Position numbers and translations under genes: made by a program. 64,000 nt of DNA from Mesorhizobium sp. M00.F.Ca.ET.216.01.1.1 (GTDB taxonomy: Bacteria > Pseudomonadota > Alphaproteobacteria > Rhizobiales > Rhizobiaceae). The stretch lies in assembly GCF_004010325.2 (NCBI RefSeq), contig NZ_SADR02000009.1, forward strand, positions 168,071 through 232,070, given 5' to 3'. The number at the start of each line of letters is the position of its first letter. Position 1 is the stretch's first letter. This document shows, piece by piece, positions 8,411 through 19,362 of this stretch. Under the pieces are notes generated by a model. It saw only the letters and a program-made list of their open reading frames with translations. It ran no database searches and was not told the origin of the DNA.

Positions 8411-9872
8411 GGCGGTCATTCGATTTGCGACAGTCGTTGTGGCGGCGGCGACAATCACCGCCGCGCCTGCCTTGGCGCAGACCAATGATCCGAACCCGCA
8501 GACGAAGATCGACTGCCTCGACCGGACAAATGCAGCCAGCGCCGACTGCGCCAAGGACGATGGCGTCGAAGAGCCTGGCACAGGCCCGGCGACGACAGGC
8601 GCTGTCTTTCTTCCCGCGCTGATCGTCGACCTGTTCCCCAATCCGGTTGAAGGCGGCCAGGCACCGCTGCCGATACCCGATCCGCGCCGCGATCCGGCCA
8701 GCGGCGCACTGCCACCGCCGACTCCACCCGCCAATACGCCGGTGATACCAGCAGCTGCGCCGGGTGGTCCGATCGTTTCACCCACCGATCGTGTGGCGAC
8801 CGTGCCGCCGCGCGCCGTGATCGGCGATTTCGTAGCCGACGAGGTGCTGGTGACGGTCGACGGCGATGCCGGCACCGTCCAGCAGATCGCAGCCGCTTTC
8901 GGGCTGGAGGTGCGCTCGGAACGCCAGTCACGACTGCTCGGCACGAGGCTGGTGCGCTTCGGCATTCCCGATGGCCGCCCGGTCAGCGTCGTGCTGGCGC
9001 AGCTTGCCGCCGACGGCCGCACCAGGCGGCGCGAGCCCAACCATGTCTATTCGCTGCAGCAGGCAGCCACCATCGTCAACTATGCCTTCGACCGCATCGC
9101 GCTCGATGAGAAGGCGGCCAGCGGCGAGAATGTCCGCGTCGCCGTCATCGACACCGGCATCGACGACACCAACCCGGCGCTGTCCGGCGTCATCGCGGCC
9201 CAGTTCGACGCCATGCCGGACGTGCCGGTCGAGGCGCGCGACCACGGCACCTCGGTCGACGGCCTGATCGCCGGCGTCGGAGCGCTCAAGGGTATGGCGC
9301 CGGGCGCCAAAATCTACCACGCCCGCGCCTTCGAGGGCGGCAAGTCGACCATGGATGTCATCCTTTCGGCGCTTGACTGGGCAGCGGAGCAGGATGTGCG
9401 CATCATCAATATGAGCTTCGTCGGCCCGAAGAACGACCTGCTCGGCATCGCCTGCCGCAATGCAAGGGCGCTCGGCATCGCGCTGGTCGCCGCCGCCGGC
9501 AACAACGGGCCGAAAGCGCCCTATGGTTACCCGGCCGCCTTCGACGGCGTCATCGCGGTGACCGCCACCGATGCGAAGGACGCGCTGATGCCGCAGGCCA
9601 ACCGCGGCGCTTACGTCTTTATCTCGGCTCCCGGCGTCGAGATGGTGGCGCCGAGCGGCGCCGGCTCGGATGTGGTCACCGGCACTTCGTTTGCCGCGGC
9701 GATCGTCACTGGCGCCGTGGCCAATCTCTTCCACGTCTCGCCCGAACGCTCCGCGGAAGGGATCGAGAAGGCGCTGGCCGCCACCGCCAAGGATCTCGGC
9801 CCCACCGGGCGAGACGATGATTTCGGCTATGGCCTGCTGGACATCAAGGCGGCCGAGACGGCGAAAGACTAA
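8400..9872 (+). CDS. S8 family serine peptidase (subtilisin-like), secreted
   Basis: Secreted subtilase of 490 residues. It has a signal peptide (ending ...APALAQT, about residue 25), a Pro-rich linker (about 70-130), a pro-domain of the I9/fervidolysin type (about 147-213) and a catalytic domain. The triad is complete: Asp251 in VAVIDTGIDD, His282 in DHGTSVDGLIAG and Ser430 in GTSFAAAIVTG. The oxyanion Asn is in AAAGNNGP. The ATG at 8400 sits inside the end of the anti-sigma gene, so the three genes form one coupled unit. The probable cleavage site is periplasmic or extracellular, and the substrate is unknown; the adjacent anti-sigma factor is a candidate (inference). Confidence 0.88.
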   Translation: MAAEAVIRFATVVVAAATITAAPALAQTNDPNPQTKIDCLDRTNAASADCAKDDGVEEPGTGPATTGAVFLPALIVDLFPNPVEGGQAPLPIPDPRRDPASGALPPPTPPANTPVIPAAAPGGPIVSPTDRVATVPPRAVIGDFVADEVLVTVDGDAGTVQQIAAAFGLEVRSERQSRLLGTRLVRFGIPDGRPVSVVLAQLAADGRTRRREPNHVYSLQQAATIVNYAFDRIALDEKAASGENVRVAVIDTGIDDTNPALSGVIAAQFDAMPDVPVEARDHGTSVDGLIAGVGALKGMAPGAKIYHARAFEGGKSTMDVILSALDWAAEQDVRIINMSFVGPKNDLLGIACRNARALGIALVAAAGNNGPKAPYGYPAAFDGVIAVTATDAKDALMPQANRGAYVFISAPGVEMVAPSGAGSDVVTGTSFAAAIVTGAVANLFHVSPERSAEGIEKALAATAKDLGPTGRDDDFGYGLLDIKAAETAKD

Positions 9873-10125
9873 GTCTCGTGCCTGAAGTTTCTGCCTTATA
9901 TATGTCATCTTCCCAAAGGCGCTGCGTACTTTTAGGCGACACGTATCAGGGTCGAAGCTCAATCAACTGGTTGTCGCAAATGGCCGAGATTGTGATGGGT
10001 TTCGGATTCCGGCCCGTCCGCTTTTGGTCAAAGACGGCAGAAATCTGCCGTCGGATGGCGGAACGCGACATGACCATGAGCAGGTATCAAAACCAACAGC
10101 CCCCGCCATCAGCTTTGCGTCAGGC

Positions 10126-10491
10126 TCAGTCCTTCTTGAACTCGAATAGCTCGATGACGTTGCCCGATGGATCTTCGAGCAAGATGGCGCGGCCGGCACC
10201 GCCGTCGCTGATTTCGCCGCGGAATCTTGCATCAGCCCGGCGCAACCGCTCAATGAGGATATCGATCTCGTTCGTAACGATCATAAATCGGTTCCACCCG
10301 CCCGGCTTCGGATCGCCGCCCGCCTGACCACCGCTCCCCGCACCTGGGGCGCTGAGATACAGCGTCAAGTCGTCGCGCAGCAGCGCGGCGAACTTGCCCG
10401 GATTGTGCTTGTCGATCTTGAAATCGAGATTGTCTCGATAGAACGCGACCGCCTCGTTGACGTCCGCAACGATGTATCGGACGGATGCCAT
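10126..10491 (-). CDS. VOC family protein (glyoxalase/bleomycin-resistance-like)
   Basis: Small 121-residue protein with the beta-alpha-beta-beta-beta pattern of the VOC superfamily: VRYIVADVNEAVAFYRDNL at the start and LLEDPSGNVIELFEF at the end. Members bind a metal and act as dioxygenases, isomerases or drug-binding proteins; nothing here fixes which. GGAGG lies about 10 nt before the ATG. It is a single gene, in the same direction as aglR but separated from it by 213 bp with its own hairpins. Confidence 0.8.
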   Translation of the reverse strand: MASVRYIVADVNEAVAFYRDNLDFKIDKHNPGKFAALLRDDLTLYLSAPGAGSGGQAGGDPKPGGWNRFMIVTNEIDILIERLRRADARFRGEISDGGAGRAILLEDPSGNVIELFEFKKD

Positions 10492-10622
10492 TCAACCTTT
10501 TCCTCCGTCTTGTAGCCACAACGGTCAACTCGTGCAAAAGGTTTCCTGTCGGTGGAGCTGAGTGCAGAAGCGGGCTGTCTGGATGCCAGCCGGAAGTAGT
10601 CGGATTGAGGTTTTTGGACGTA

Positions 10623-10682
10623 GGTCGTATTTCGGCGGTGTTTATGACATCCTATACGACCGAGATGGGTCGAACTCGGTCG
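10623..10682. other. Two overlapping, mutually exclusive inverted repeats
   Basis: GGTCGTAT (10623-10630) pairs with ATACGACC (10654-10661), and CGACCGAG (10657-10664) pairs with CTCGGTCG (10675-10682). The two hairpins share 10657-10661, so only one can form at a time. The site lies just 3' of aglR and upstream of the VOC gene on the minus strand. It could be a terminator or a switchable leader; no U-tract is evident. Confidence 0.4.
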
Positions 10683-10704
10683 CCCAGAGAAGATGGTTTT
10701 GACC

Positions 10705-11727
10705 CTAGGCTGGTGCGCCGGCGACCGAGCTCCTGACCACCAGATCGACCGGCCAGACTTCGCCGCGGGCGCCCTCCTCCAGCCCGGAAATCCGCGCCGC
10801 CAGCCGTTCGGCGATGCGCGCCCCGGCCAAGCGGATCGACGAACGCGTCGTCGACAAAGGCACGGAGAAATTCTCCGGTTTCAGCCAGGGGAAAACGTCG
10901 TCATGGGCGATCAAGGACAGATCACCCGGGACGGTCAGGCCGAGATCGCGCACCGCGCGCACGACGCCCAGCGCCATGATCAGGCTGGAGCAGATGATCG
11001 CCGTCGGCGCATCGCTCTGCTCGAGCAAGCGCCTGGCGGCACGGTAGCCGTTCTCCTCGGTCATGGTGATGGAGCAGACATGGCTCTCGGCAAGCAGCAG
11101 CCCGCTCGCCGCCAGTGCCCGGCGCACGCCGCGCTCGCGGTGGATGGCGAAGGTCTCGCGGTTATCGCCGTTGATCAGCGCCAGCCGCCGGTGACCAAGC
11201 TGGACGAACAGCCGCGCCGCCTCATGGAAGGCGCCCTCATTGTCGATGTCGAGAAAGGGATAGTCGAAATCGCAGCCTTCGCTGCGGCCATGGACGATGA
11301 AGGGGATGCCGAGCGTGTTGACCAGCGCCACCCGCCGGTCGGCCGGCCTCGGCGAGGAGATGTAGACGGCGTCGACCTGCCGGTTGGCGACGATACGCCG
11401 GTAAGTTGTCTCCTGGTCGTCGGCGTCGGCTGGTGACAGCACCAGGTCGAGCTCGTGCGAACGGGCGTAATCGCCGAGGCCGGAGAGGAATTCGACGAAA
11501 TGCGGGTCGATGTCGACGGCGCTGCCGGTCGGCAAGACATAGCCGATCATGCCGGTCTTGCCGGTCGCCAGCCGGCGCGCGCTCGGATTGGGGCGGTAGC
11601 CGTGGCGCTTGGCGGCATCCATCACGCGGCGCCGCGTTTCCTCGTTGACCTCCGGGTAGCCGTTCAGCGCGCGGCTGACCGTGGTCTGCGAAAGCGCTAG
11701 CATGTGCGAGAGCTGTTTGAGGTTCAC
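10705..11727 (-). CDS. aglR: LacI-family repressor of alpha-glucoside utilisation, AglR-like
   Basis: LacI-type regulator of about 340 residues. The N-terminal helix-turn-helix (VNLKQLSHMLALSQTTVSRAL, split here at about residues 1-21) and hinge (NPSARRLATGKTG) are followed by a periplasmic-binding-like sugar domain. I prefer the GTG at 11727 because GGGAGG lies 6 nt upstream, while the ATG at 11748 has no site and overlaps a palindromic operator. It is divergent from aglEFGAK, as in Sinorhizobium meliloti, where AglR represses that operon. The operator AAAGCGCTTT sits 20 bp before its own start, so it is probably autoregulated. Confidence 0.88.
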   Translation of the reverse strand: MNLKQLSHMLALSQTTVSRALNGYPEVNEETRRRVMDAAKRHGYRPNPSARRLATGKTGMIGYVLPTGSAVDIDPHFVEFLSGLGDYARSHELDLVLSPADADDQETTYRRIVANRQVDAVYISSPRPADRRVALVNTLGIPFIVHGRSEGCDFDYPFLDIDNEGAFHEAARLFVQLGHRRLALINGDNRETFAIHRERGVRRALAASGLLLAESHVCSITMTEENGYRAARRLLEQSDAPTAIICSSLIMALGVVRAVRDLGLTVPGDLSLIAHDDVFPWLKPENFSVPLSTTRSSIRLAGARIAERLAARISGLEEGARGEVWPVDLVVRSSVAGAPA

Positions 11728-11744
11728 CGGAGGCCTCCCAAGCC

Positions 11745-11758
11745 CCAAAGCGCTTTAA
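11745..11758. promoter_or_regulatory. LacI/AglR-type operator next to aglR
   Basis: CCAAAGCGCTTTAA, with the core palindrome AAAGCGCTTT at 11747-11756, lies 20 bp upstream of the aglR start. The same core occurs again in front of aglE. It has the CG-centred form typical of LacI-family operators. Assignment to AglR is by position. Confidence 0.7.
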
Positions 11759-11928
11759 TTCTCCAGTCGACTCTACCGCCACGAGCGAGCCGCCGAACGC
11801 GCAGACCATAAGCACCGTTTACAGCCGGTTTGAAGCAAATTTGCTGCTGCAGCGCCAAAAAAGCGTGCTGCAGCGCACTTTAGGGACACTTAAGGCGCAA
11901 GAATTAAATCGATTAACCTGGCACCCTC

Positions 11929-11958
11929 TTGACTCCCAGCCGATTCAATGGCGAGATC
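11929..11958 (+). promoter_or_regulatory. Candidate aglE promoter
   Basis: TTGACT at 11929-11934, followed after about 18 bp by a weak -10-like GAGATC (11953-11958), lies directly upstream of the palindromic operator at 11966. An operator at the predicted start site fits repression. The -10 match is poor. Also in this 363-bp gap between the divergent genes is a perfect palindrome AGCAAATTTGCT at 11834-11845. Confidence 0.4.
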
Positions 11959-11965
11959 AAGAAGG

Positions 11966-11979
11966 CCAAAGCGCTTTGG
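11966..11979. promoter_or_regulatory. LacI/AglR-type operator upstream of aglE
   Basis: CCAAAGCGCTTTGG is a perfect 14-bp palindrome about 110 bp upstream of aglE. It shares its 10-bp core with the site beside aglR. Two identical cores flanking one divergent control region strongly suggest a single repressor bound at both, possibly with DNA looping (inference). Confidence 0.75.
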
Positions 11980-12090
11980 AAGACTCTTCGAAAGGTTGCG
12001 GTTCCTTTCTGACTGAGTCACAGTCCTGCGGCGTCGGCGGACGGAATGGAGGTTTCGTCCGGGTGTATGTGACCACTGGGAGGAATACCG

Positions 12091-13446
12091 ATGAAGAAAA
12101 TGCTTCTGCTTGGCGCCGCGTTTGCCGCGCTCGCCTTGAGCCTGCCGGCGCAAGCCGAATTGAAGTTCAAGCCGGGCGAAGACCCCCGCTTCAACTGGGC
12201 GAACTACGAAGATCTCAAGAAGGTCGATCTCAAGGGCGAGACGCTGACCATCTTCGGCCCGTGGCGCGGCGAGGACGAAGGTCTTGTGCGCACCGTTCTC
12301 GAGTATTTCCAGGAAGCCACCGGCGCCGAGATCAAATACTCCTCTTCCGAAAATTACGAGCAGCAGATCGTCATCGACACGCAGGCCGGCAGCCCGCCCA
12401 ACATCGCCGTGCTGCCGCAGCCAGGCCTGATCCAGGACCTGGCATCCAAGGGCTTGCTGACGCCGCTTGGCGACGACACCGCCAATTGGGTCAAGGACAA
12501 TTACGGCGCCGGCCAATCCTGGGTCGATCTCGGTACCTTCAAGGACAAGGACGGCAAGCCCGGCTTCTTCGCCTTCCCCTACAAGGCCGACGTGAAATCG
12601 CTGGTCTGGTACTCGCCGGACAATTTCGAGGAAGCCGGCTATAAGGTGCCGAAGACGCAGGAAGAGCTCGCCGAGCTCGAAAAGAAGATCATTGCCGACG
12701 GCGGCACGCCATGGTGCATCGGGCTCGGCTCCGGCGGCGCCACCGGCTGGCCGGCGACCGACTGGGTCGAAGACATCATGCTGCGCACCCAGACGCCCGA
12801 GACCTACGACAAGTGGGTGAAGAACGAGATCCCGTTCAACGATCCCGCGGTGGTCAACGCCATCGACATTTTCGGCAAGATCGCCACCGAAGACAAGATG
12901 GTCGACGGCGGCGCCAAGGCGGTTGCGGCGACCGACTTCCGCGACAGCCCGAAAGGCCTCTTCTCGGTGCCGCCGAAGTGCTACCTGCATCATCAGGCGT
13001 CGTTCATCCCGACCTTCTTCCCGGAAGGCACGAAGCTCGGTGAGGACGCCGATTTCTTCTACTACCCGCCTTATGCCTCCAAGCCTGACCTCGGCACCCC
13101 AGTGCTCGGTGCCGGCACGCTGGCCATGATCACCAAGGACTCCAAAGCCGCGCGCGCCTTCATCGATTTCCTGAAGCTGCCGCTGGCCCATGAGATCTGG
13201 ATGGCCCAGGGCGGCTTCGTGACGCCGCTGAAGTCGGTCAACAAGGATGCCTATGCCAGCGACGCGCTGAAGAAGCAGGGCGAAATCCTTGCCAACGCCT
13301 CGACCTTCCGCTTCGACGGTTCCGACCTGATGCCGGGCAAGATCGGCGCCGGCTCCTTCTGGACCGGCATGATCGACCTGGTCGGCGGTAAGTCGGCCCA
13401 GGATGTCGCCACTGACATCCAGAAGAGCTGGGACGCGATCAAGTAA
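12091..13446 (+). CDS. aglE: Alpha-glucoside ABC transporter, substrate-binding protein AglE
   Basis: Periplasmic binding protein of 451 residues with a Sec signal peptide (MKKMLLLGAAFAALALSLPA, cleaved near residue 22). The extracellular solute-binding fold of the MalE group follows, including KADVKSLVWYSPDNFEEAG. GGGAGG is 6 nt before the ATG. In S. meliloti AglE binds sucrose, maltose and trehalose; the same role is inferred from the full aglREFGAK gene order. It is the first gene of the operon, followed by a hairpin that may raise its expression above that of the permeases. Confidence 0.92.
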   Translation: MKKMLLLGAAFAALALSLPAQAELKFKPGEDPRFNWANYEDLKKVDLKGETLTIFGPWRGEDEGLVRTVLEYFQEATGAEIKYSSSENYEQQIVIDTQAGSPPNIAVLPQPGLIQDLASKGLLTPLGDDTANWVKDNYGAGQSWVDLGTFKDKDGKPGFFAFPYKADVKSLVWYSPDNFEEAGYKVPKTQEELAELEKKIIADGGTPWCIGLGSGGATGWPATDWVEDIMLRTQTPETYDKWVKNEIPFNDPAVVNAIDIFGKIATEDKMVDGGAKAVAATDFRDSPKGLFSVPPKCYLHHQASFIPTFFPEGTKLGEDADFFYYPPYASKPDLGTPVLGAGTLAMITKDSKAARAFIDFLKLPLAHEIWMAQGGFVTPLKSVNKDAYASDALKKQGEILANASTFRFDGSDLMPGKIGAGSFWTGMIDLVGGKSAQDVATDIQKSWDAIK

Positions 13447-13485
13447 GCGGACCGGCTTGCACGTTCGGACTTCCCAATCTGATCT

Positions 13486-13510
13486 GATCCGGGCCCTCGA
13501 GGCCCGGATC
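13486..13510 (+). other. Stable hairpin between aglE and aglF
   Basis: Arms GATCCGGGCC (13486-13495) and GGCCCGGATC (13501-13510) form a perfect 10-bp GC-rich stem with a 5-nt loop, 40 bp after the aglE stop. There is no U-tract. Such elements after binding-protein genes often stabilise the upstream mRNA segment, giving excess binding protein; that function is inferred here. Confidence 0.6.
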
Positions 13511-13686
13511 GCGACCGGCGGCCCGCGCCGAGCCGTTCATTATCGGCGCATAGACGTTCCGGCATGAAGCGCGATCGGCAAGGGTGGAAACCGTTTGCGT
13601 TCGATGGCTCTCAATAGTTGAATCGGCGCACGATCCCGTCGCCAAAGCCATTCTCGATCGGCGGATCATGCGCAGGGGAGGAACCC

Positions 13687-14700
13687 ATGGCGGCTCAGAT
13701 TTTCTCGGCCATATTCGTCATCATCGTCGGCGTCGGCGGCTGCGTCGCCTATTTCTGGGGCGCCAACAAAGCACTTGATACGATCTTTCCCTCGCGCGGC
13801 GTCAAAGGCGCTGCGGCGATCGACAATCTGCGCCGGCAGGGGCTGATCCGGCCGTGGCTGTTCGTCGGCCCGGCCATGATCATCCTCACCATCTATCTGA
13901 TATACCCGGTCGTCGAGACGCTGAGGCTATCGTTCCTCGACCGCGGCGGCGCCAATTTCGTCGGCCTCGCCAACTATCAATGGGCGTTCGGCGACCGCGA
14001 GTTCCGCAACTCGATCCTCAACAACATCGTCTGGCTGGCGGTGGTGCCGGCCGCCTGCACCTTCCTCGGGCTGATCATCGCCGTTCTCACCGACAAGATC
14101 TGGTGGGGCACGATTGCCAAGAGCCTGATCTTCCTGCCGCTGGCCATATCCTTCGTCGGCGCCAGCGTCATCTGGAAATTCATCTACGAATATCGCGGCG
14201 AGGGCCAGACGCAGATCGGCCTGCTCAACGCCATCATCCAGTATTTCGGCGGCCAGCCGCAGGTCTGGATATCGCTGCCGTTCTGGAACAATTTCTTCCT
14301 GATGGTCATCCTGATCTGGATCCAGACCGGCTTTGCCATGGTCATCCTGTCTTCCGCCCTGCGAGGCATCCCGGAAGAAACGCTGGAGGCCGCGGTCATC
14401 GACGGTGCCAACCCGTTCCAGATCTTCTGGAAGATCATGGTGCCGCAGATCTGGGGCACCATCGCCGTCGTCTGGACCACCATCACCATCCTGGTGCTGA
14501 AGGTCTTCGATATCGTGCTGACCATGACCAACGGCCAATGGAACAGCCAGGTGCTGGCCAATCTGATGTTCGACTGGATGTTCCGCGGCGGCGGCGATTT
14601 CGGCCGCGGCGCTACCATCGCCATCATCATCATGATCGCGGTCATTCCGATCATGGTCTGGAACATCCGCCAGGCGAACAAAGAGACCGGAGGACATTGA
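13687..14700 (+). CDS. aglF: Alpha-glucoside ABC transporter permease AglF
   Basis: MalF-type inner-membrane permease of 337 residues with an extra N-terminal membrane segment (AAQIFSAIFVIIVGVGG) before the core helices. The EAA loop (EETLEAAVIDGANPFQIFWK) contacts the AglK ATPase. The ATG at 13687 is preceded by GGGGAGG, which fixes the start over the open frame that continues upstream to 13618. It lies two bases before aglG. Confidence 0.9.
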   Translation: MAAQIFSAIFVIIVGVGGCVAYFWGANKALDTIFPSRGVKGAAAIDNLRRQGLIRPWLFVGPAMIILTIYLIYPVVETLRLSFLDRGGANFVGLANYQWAFGDREFRNSILNNIVWLAVVPAACTFLGLIIAVLTDKIWWGTIAKSLIFLPLAISFVGASVIWKFIYEYRGEGQTQIGLLNAIIQYFGGQPQVWISLPFWNNFFLMVILIWIQTGFAMVILSSALRGIPEETLEAAVIDGANPFQIFWKIMVPQIWGTIAVVWTTITILVLKVFDIVLTMTNGQWNSQVLANLMFDWMFRGGGDFGRGATIAIIIMIAVIPIMVWNIRQANKETGGH

Positions 14701-14701
14701 G

Positions 14702-15856
14702 ATGGCCGCATCGACCGGAAAGTCCTTTGCCGGCCGCTTCGGCGTCCACATTGCCGTACTGATCTTCGTTGCGATCTGGACCATCCCGACGCTCGGCATT
14801 CTGGCCTCGTCGCTGCGCGACAAGGATCAGATCATCGCCTCGGGCTGGTGGAACTCGTTCGCCAGTTCGAGCCAGACGGAAGCCGGCCGGCTGCCGGCCG
14901 CCTCGGCGCAGGTCGAGAAGGATGGCAAATTCGTCATTCAAGGCAATATCTTCGCAGATGGTGCTGCCCGCGACATCAGCGCCTTCGGCGTCAAGTCGGC
15001 AGCACCGACGCAGTATGCCGCCGGCACGACAGCCGATCTTGGCGACGGCGTGACCTTGCAGCTCAATGCCGACGGCAGCTTCATCATGCAGTCGCCTAAG
15101 GCTTTCGAGGGCGAGCGTGGCCAGCGCGTCTACTATGCCTCATCGGCGCCACCGAAATTCACCACCGACAATTATGACACGGTGCTGTTTTCCGAAGGCA
15201 TCGGCCGCTCCTTCATGAACTCGCTGACCGTCACCATTCCGTCCACCGTAATCCCGATCCTGATCGCGGCGTTCGCCGCCTATGCACTGGCCTGGATGCG
15301 CTTTCCTGGCCGGGCGCTGCTGATCGCGGTCATCATCGGCCTGCTGGTCGTGCCGCTGCAGATGTCGCTGATCCCTCTATTGAAGCTCTACAACGGTGTC
15401 GGCAGCTTCTTCGGCGTGCCGTCGAAGACCTATCTCGGCATCTGGCTGGCGCATACCGGTTTCGGCTTGCCCTTCGCCATCTACCTCTTGAGAAGCTATA
15501 TTGCCGGCCTGCCGCGTGAAATTATGGAATCGGCGCGCATCGACGGCGCCAGCGATTTCGAGATCTTCGTCAAGATCGTGCTGCCGCTGTCGTTCCCGGT
15601 CCTGGCCTCGTTTGCCATCTTCCAGTTCCTGTGGGTGTGGAACGATCTCTTGGTGGCGATGGTTTTCCTCGGTACCGAGGGCGACCAGATCGTGCTGACC
15701 GCCAAGCTCAATGCGCTGCTCGGCTCGCGCGGCGGCGACTGGGAGATCCTGACGACATCGGCCTTCGTGACCATCATCGTGCCGCTGATCGTGTTCTTCT
15801 CGCTGCAGCGCTATTTCGTCCGCGGGCTGCTTGCCGGCTCGGTGAAAGGAGGTTGA
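14702..15856 (+). CDS. aglG: Alpha-glucoside ABC transporter permease AglG
   Basis: MalG-type permease of 384 residues. It is longer than most MalG proteins because of a periplasmic insertion of roughly 100 residues between the first membrane segment (about 15-35) and the remaining helices, a known trait of AglG. The EAA loop reads EIMESARIDGASDFEIFVK. Together with AglF it forms the membrane channel. It follows aglF after 1 bp, and aglA starts 4 bp after it. Confidence 0.9.
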   Translation: MAASTGKSFAGRFGVHIAVLIFVAIWTIPTLGILASSLRDKDQIIASGWWNSFASSSQTEAGRLPAASAQVEKDGKFVIQGNIFADGAARDISAFGVKSAAPTQYAAGTTADLGDGVTLQLNADGSFIMQSPKAFEGERGQRVYYASSAPPKFTTDNYDTVLFSEGIGRSFMNSLTVTIPSTVIPILIAAFAAYALAWMRFPGRALLIAVIIGLLVVPLQMSLIPLLKLYNGVGSFFGVPSKTYLGIWLAHTGFGLPFAIYLLRSYIAGLPREIMESARIDGASDFEIFVKIVLPLSFPVLASFAIFQFLWVWNDLLVAMVFLGTEGDQIVLTAKLNALLGSRGGDWEILTTSAFVTIIVPLIVFFSLQRYFVRGLLAGSVKGG

Positions 15857-15860
15857 GATC

Positions 15861-17525
<1,665 letters not shown>

Positions 17526-17560
17526 ATTTGCTAGTCAGAAAGAATCACTGGAGGGAACCC

Positions 17561-18673
<1,113 letters not shown>

Positions 18674-18710
18674 CGAGTCGAACTGCTGGATTGGCTGTAT
18701 CGATATGCAA

Positions 18711-18749
18711 AAAACAAGAGCGGCGGGCCTAGCCCGCCGCTCTTGTTTT
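18711..18749. terminator. Bidirectional intrinsic terminator
   Basis: A perfect 18-bp stem (18711-18728 with 18732-18749) and a 3-nt CTA loop. The arms begin AAAACAAGAGCGGCGGGC and end in CTTGTTTT, so there is an A/T run on both strands. It sits between the convergent aglK and the first DUF680 gene and should end both transcripts. Confidence 0.92.
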
Positions 18750-18770
18750 GGGATCAACTTCATTCAGCCG

Positions 18771-19010
18771 TTAGTTGTTGCCGAAGAGGTTCCGGTCGGC
18801 GCCCTGCGGGGCAGACTTCGGTACGTCACGCGCCGAATTGAGCAGCTTGTAGACCGGCGAGCTGGTATCGCGCACCGAGGATGTCTGCGTGGTGTCGACG
18901 TTGGCGGTCGCCTGCTTGTTGATGTCGGTGCCGCCAACGTTGTCGTTGCGGGCATAGGCGCTGCCAGCGGCAATCAAAAGTGCGGTCGCGGTAAGAACGA
19001 TCTTCTTCAT
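18771..19010 (-). CDS. DUF680 family small exported protein, copy 1
   Basis: A 79-residue protein with a cleavable signal peptide (MKKIVLTATALLIAAGSAYA). The mature part of about 59 residues is polar and ends in DRNLFGNN. The signal, the Lys-Lys start and the RNLFG end are shared with the next two genes, so these are tandem paralogues. DUF680 is a family known from Mesorhizobium with no assigned function. This copy has an extra central segment (residues 45-65) compared with its neighbours. Location is periplasmic or extracellular by the signal. Confidence 0.8.
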   Translation of the reverse strand: MKKIVLTATALLIAAGSAYARNDNVGGTDINKQATANVDTTQTSSVRDTSSPVYKLLNSARDVPKSAPQGADRNLFGNN

Positions 19011-19043
19011 TTTCAGTACTCCTGGATTTCGTGTTCCATCAGC

Positions 19044-19066
19044 GCGGCGGGCTTGCGGCCCGCCGC
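19044..19066 (-). terminator. Hairpin after DUF680 copy 2
   Basis: Stem GCGGCGGGC (19044-19052) with GCCCGCCGC (19058-19066), 5-nt loop. It lies 19 bp downstream of the second DUF680 gene on the minus strand and has the same core sequence as the terminators of the other two copies, so each gene seems to be its own transcription unit. Confidence 0.7.
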
Positions 19067-19084
19067 TGCTGTTGGGATCGGCTG

Positions 19085-19291
19085 TTAGTTGCTGCCGAAG
19101 AGGTTGCGGTCGCTACCCTGGACGATGGGCTGGTTGTCAGCCGGAGCCGACTTCTCAGTGGAAGCGGTGTACGAGCTGTCGACCGCGGCGGCCGGCTGGT
19201 TGGCGCCGTTAGAGCCGTAGTTGTCGCTACCGGCAAAAGCACTGCCGGAGATGGCCAAAACGGCCGCGGCGGCAAGAACAATCTTTTTCAT
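19085..19291 (-). CDS. DUF680 family small exported protein, copy 2
   Basis: A 68-residue protein with a signal peptide (MKKIVLAAAAVLAISGSAFA) and a mature part containing SDNYGSNGANQPAAAVDSS and the closing GSDRNLFGSN. It is nearly the same as copy 3, with most differences in the middle, and less like copy 1. It is flanked on its 3' side by its own hairpin. Function is unknown; the conserved RNLFG end is the most constant part across the three. Confidence 0.8.
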   Translation of the reverse strand: MKKIVLAAAAVLAISGSAFAGSDNYGSNGANQPAAAVDSSYTASTEKSAPADNQPIVQGSDRNLFGSN

Positions 19292-19319
19292 TTTAATACT
19301 CCTGAATTTTCAGATCCCC

Positions 19320-19343
19320 GAGCGGCGGACTTGCCCGCCGCTC
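19320..19343 (-). terminator. Hairpin after DUF680 copy 3
   Basis: Stem GAGCGGCGG (19320-19328) with CCGCCGCTC (19335-19343), 6-nt loop, 19 bp downstream of the third DUF680 gene on the minus strand. It shares sequence with the two preceding terminators, showing that gene and terminator were duplicated together. Confidence 0.7.
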
Positions 19344-19362
19344 TGCTATTTGGGATCGGCTG

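Noticed and set aside
11846..11880. GCTGCAGC-rich stretch as a third AglR operator
   Set aside because: It does not match the AAAGCGCTTT core and its arms are imperfect.
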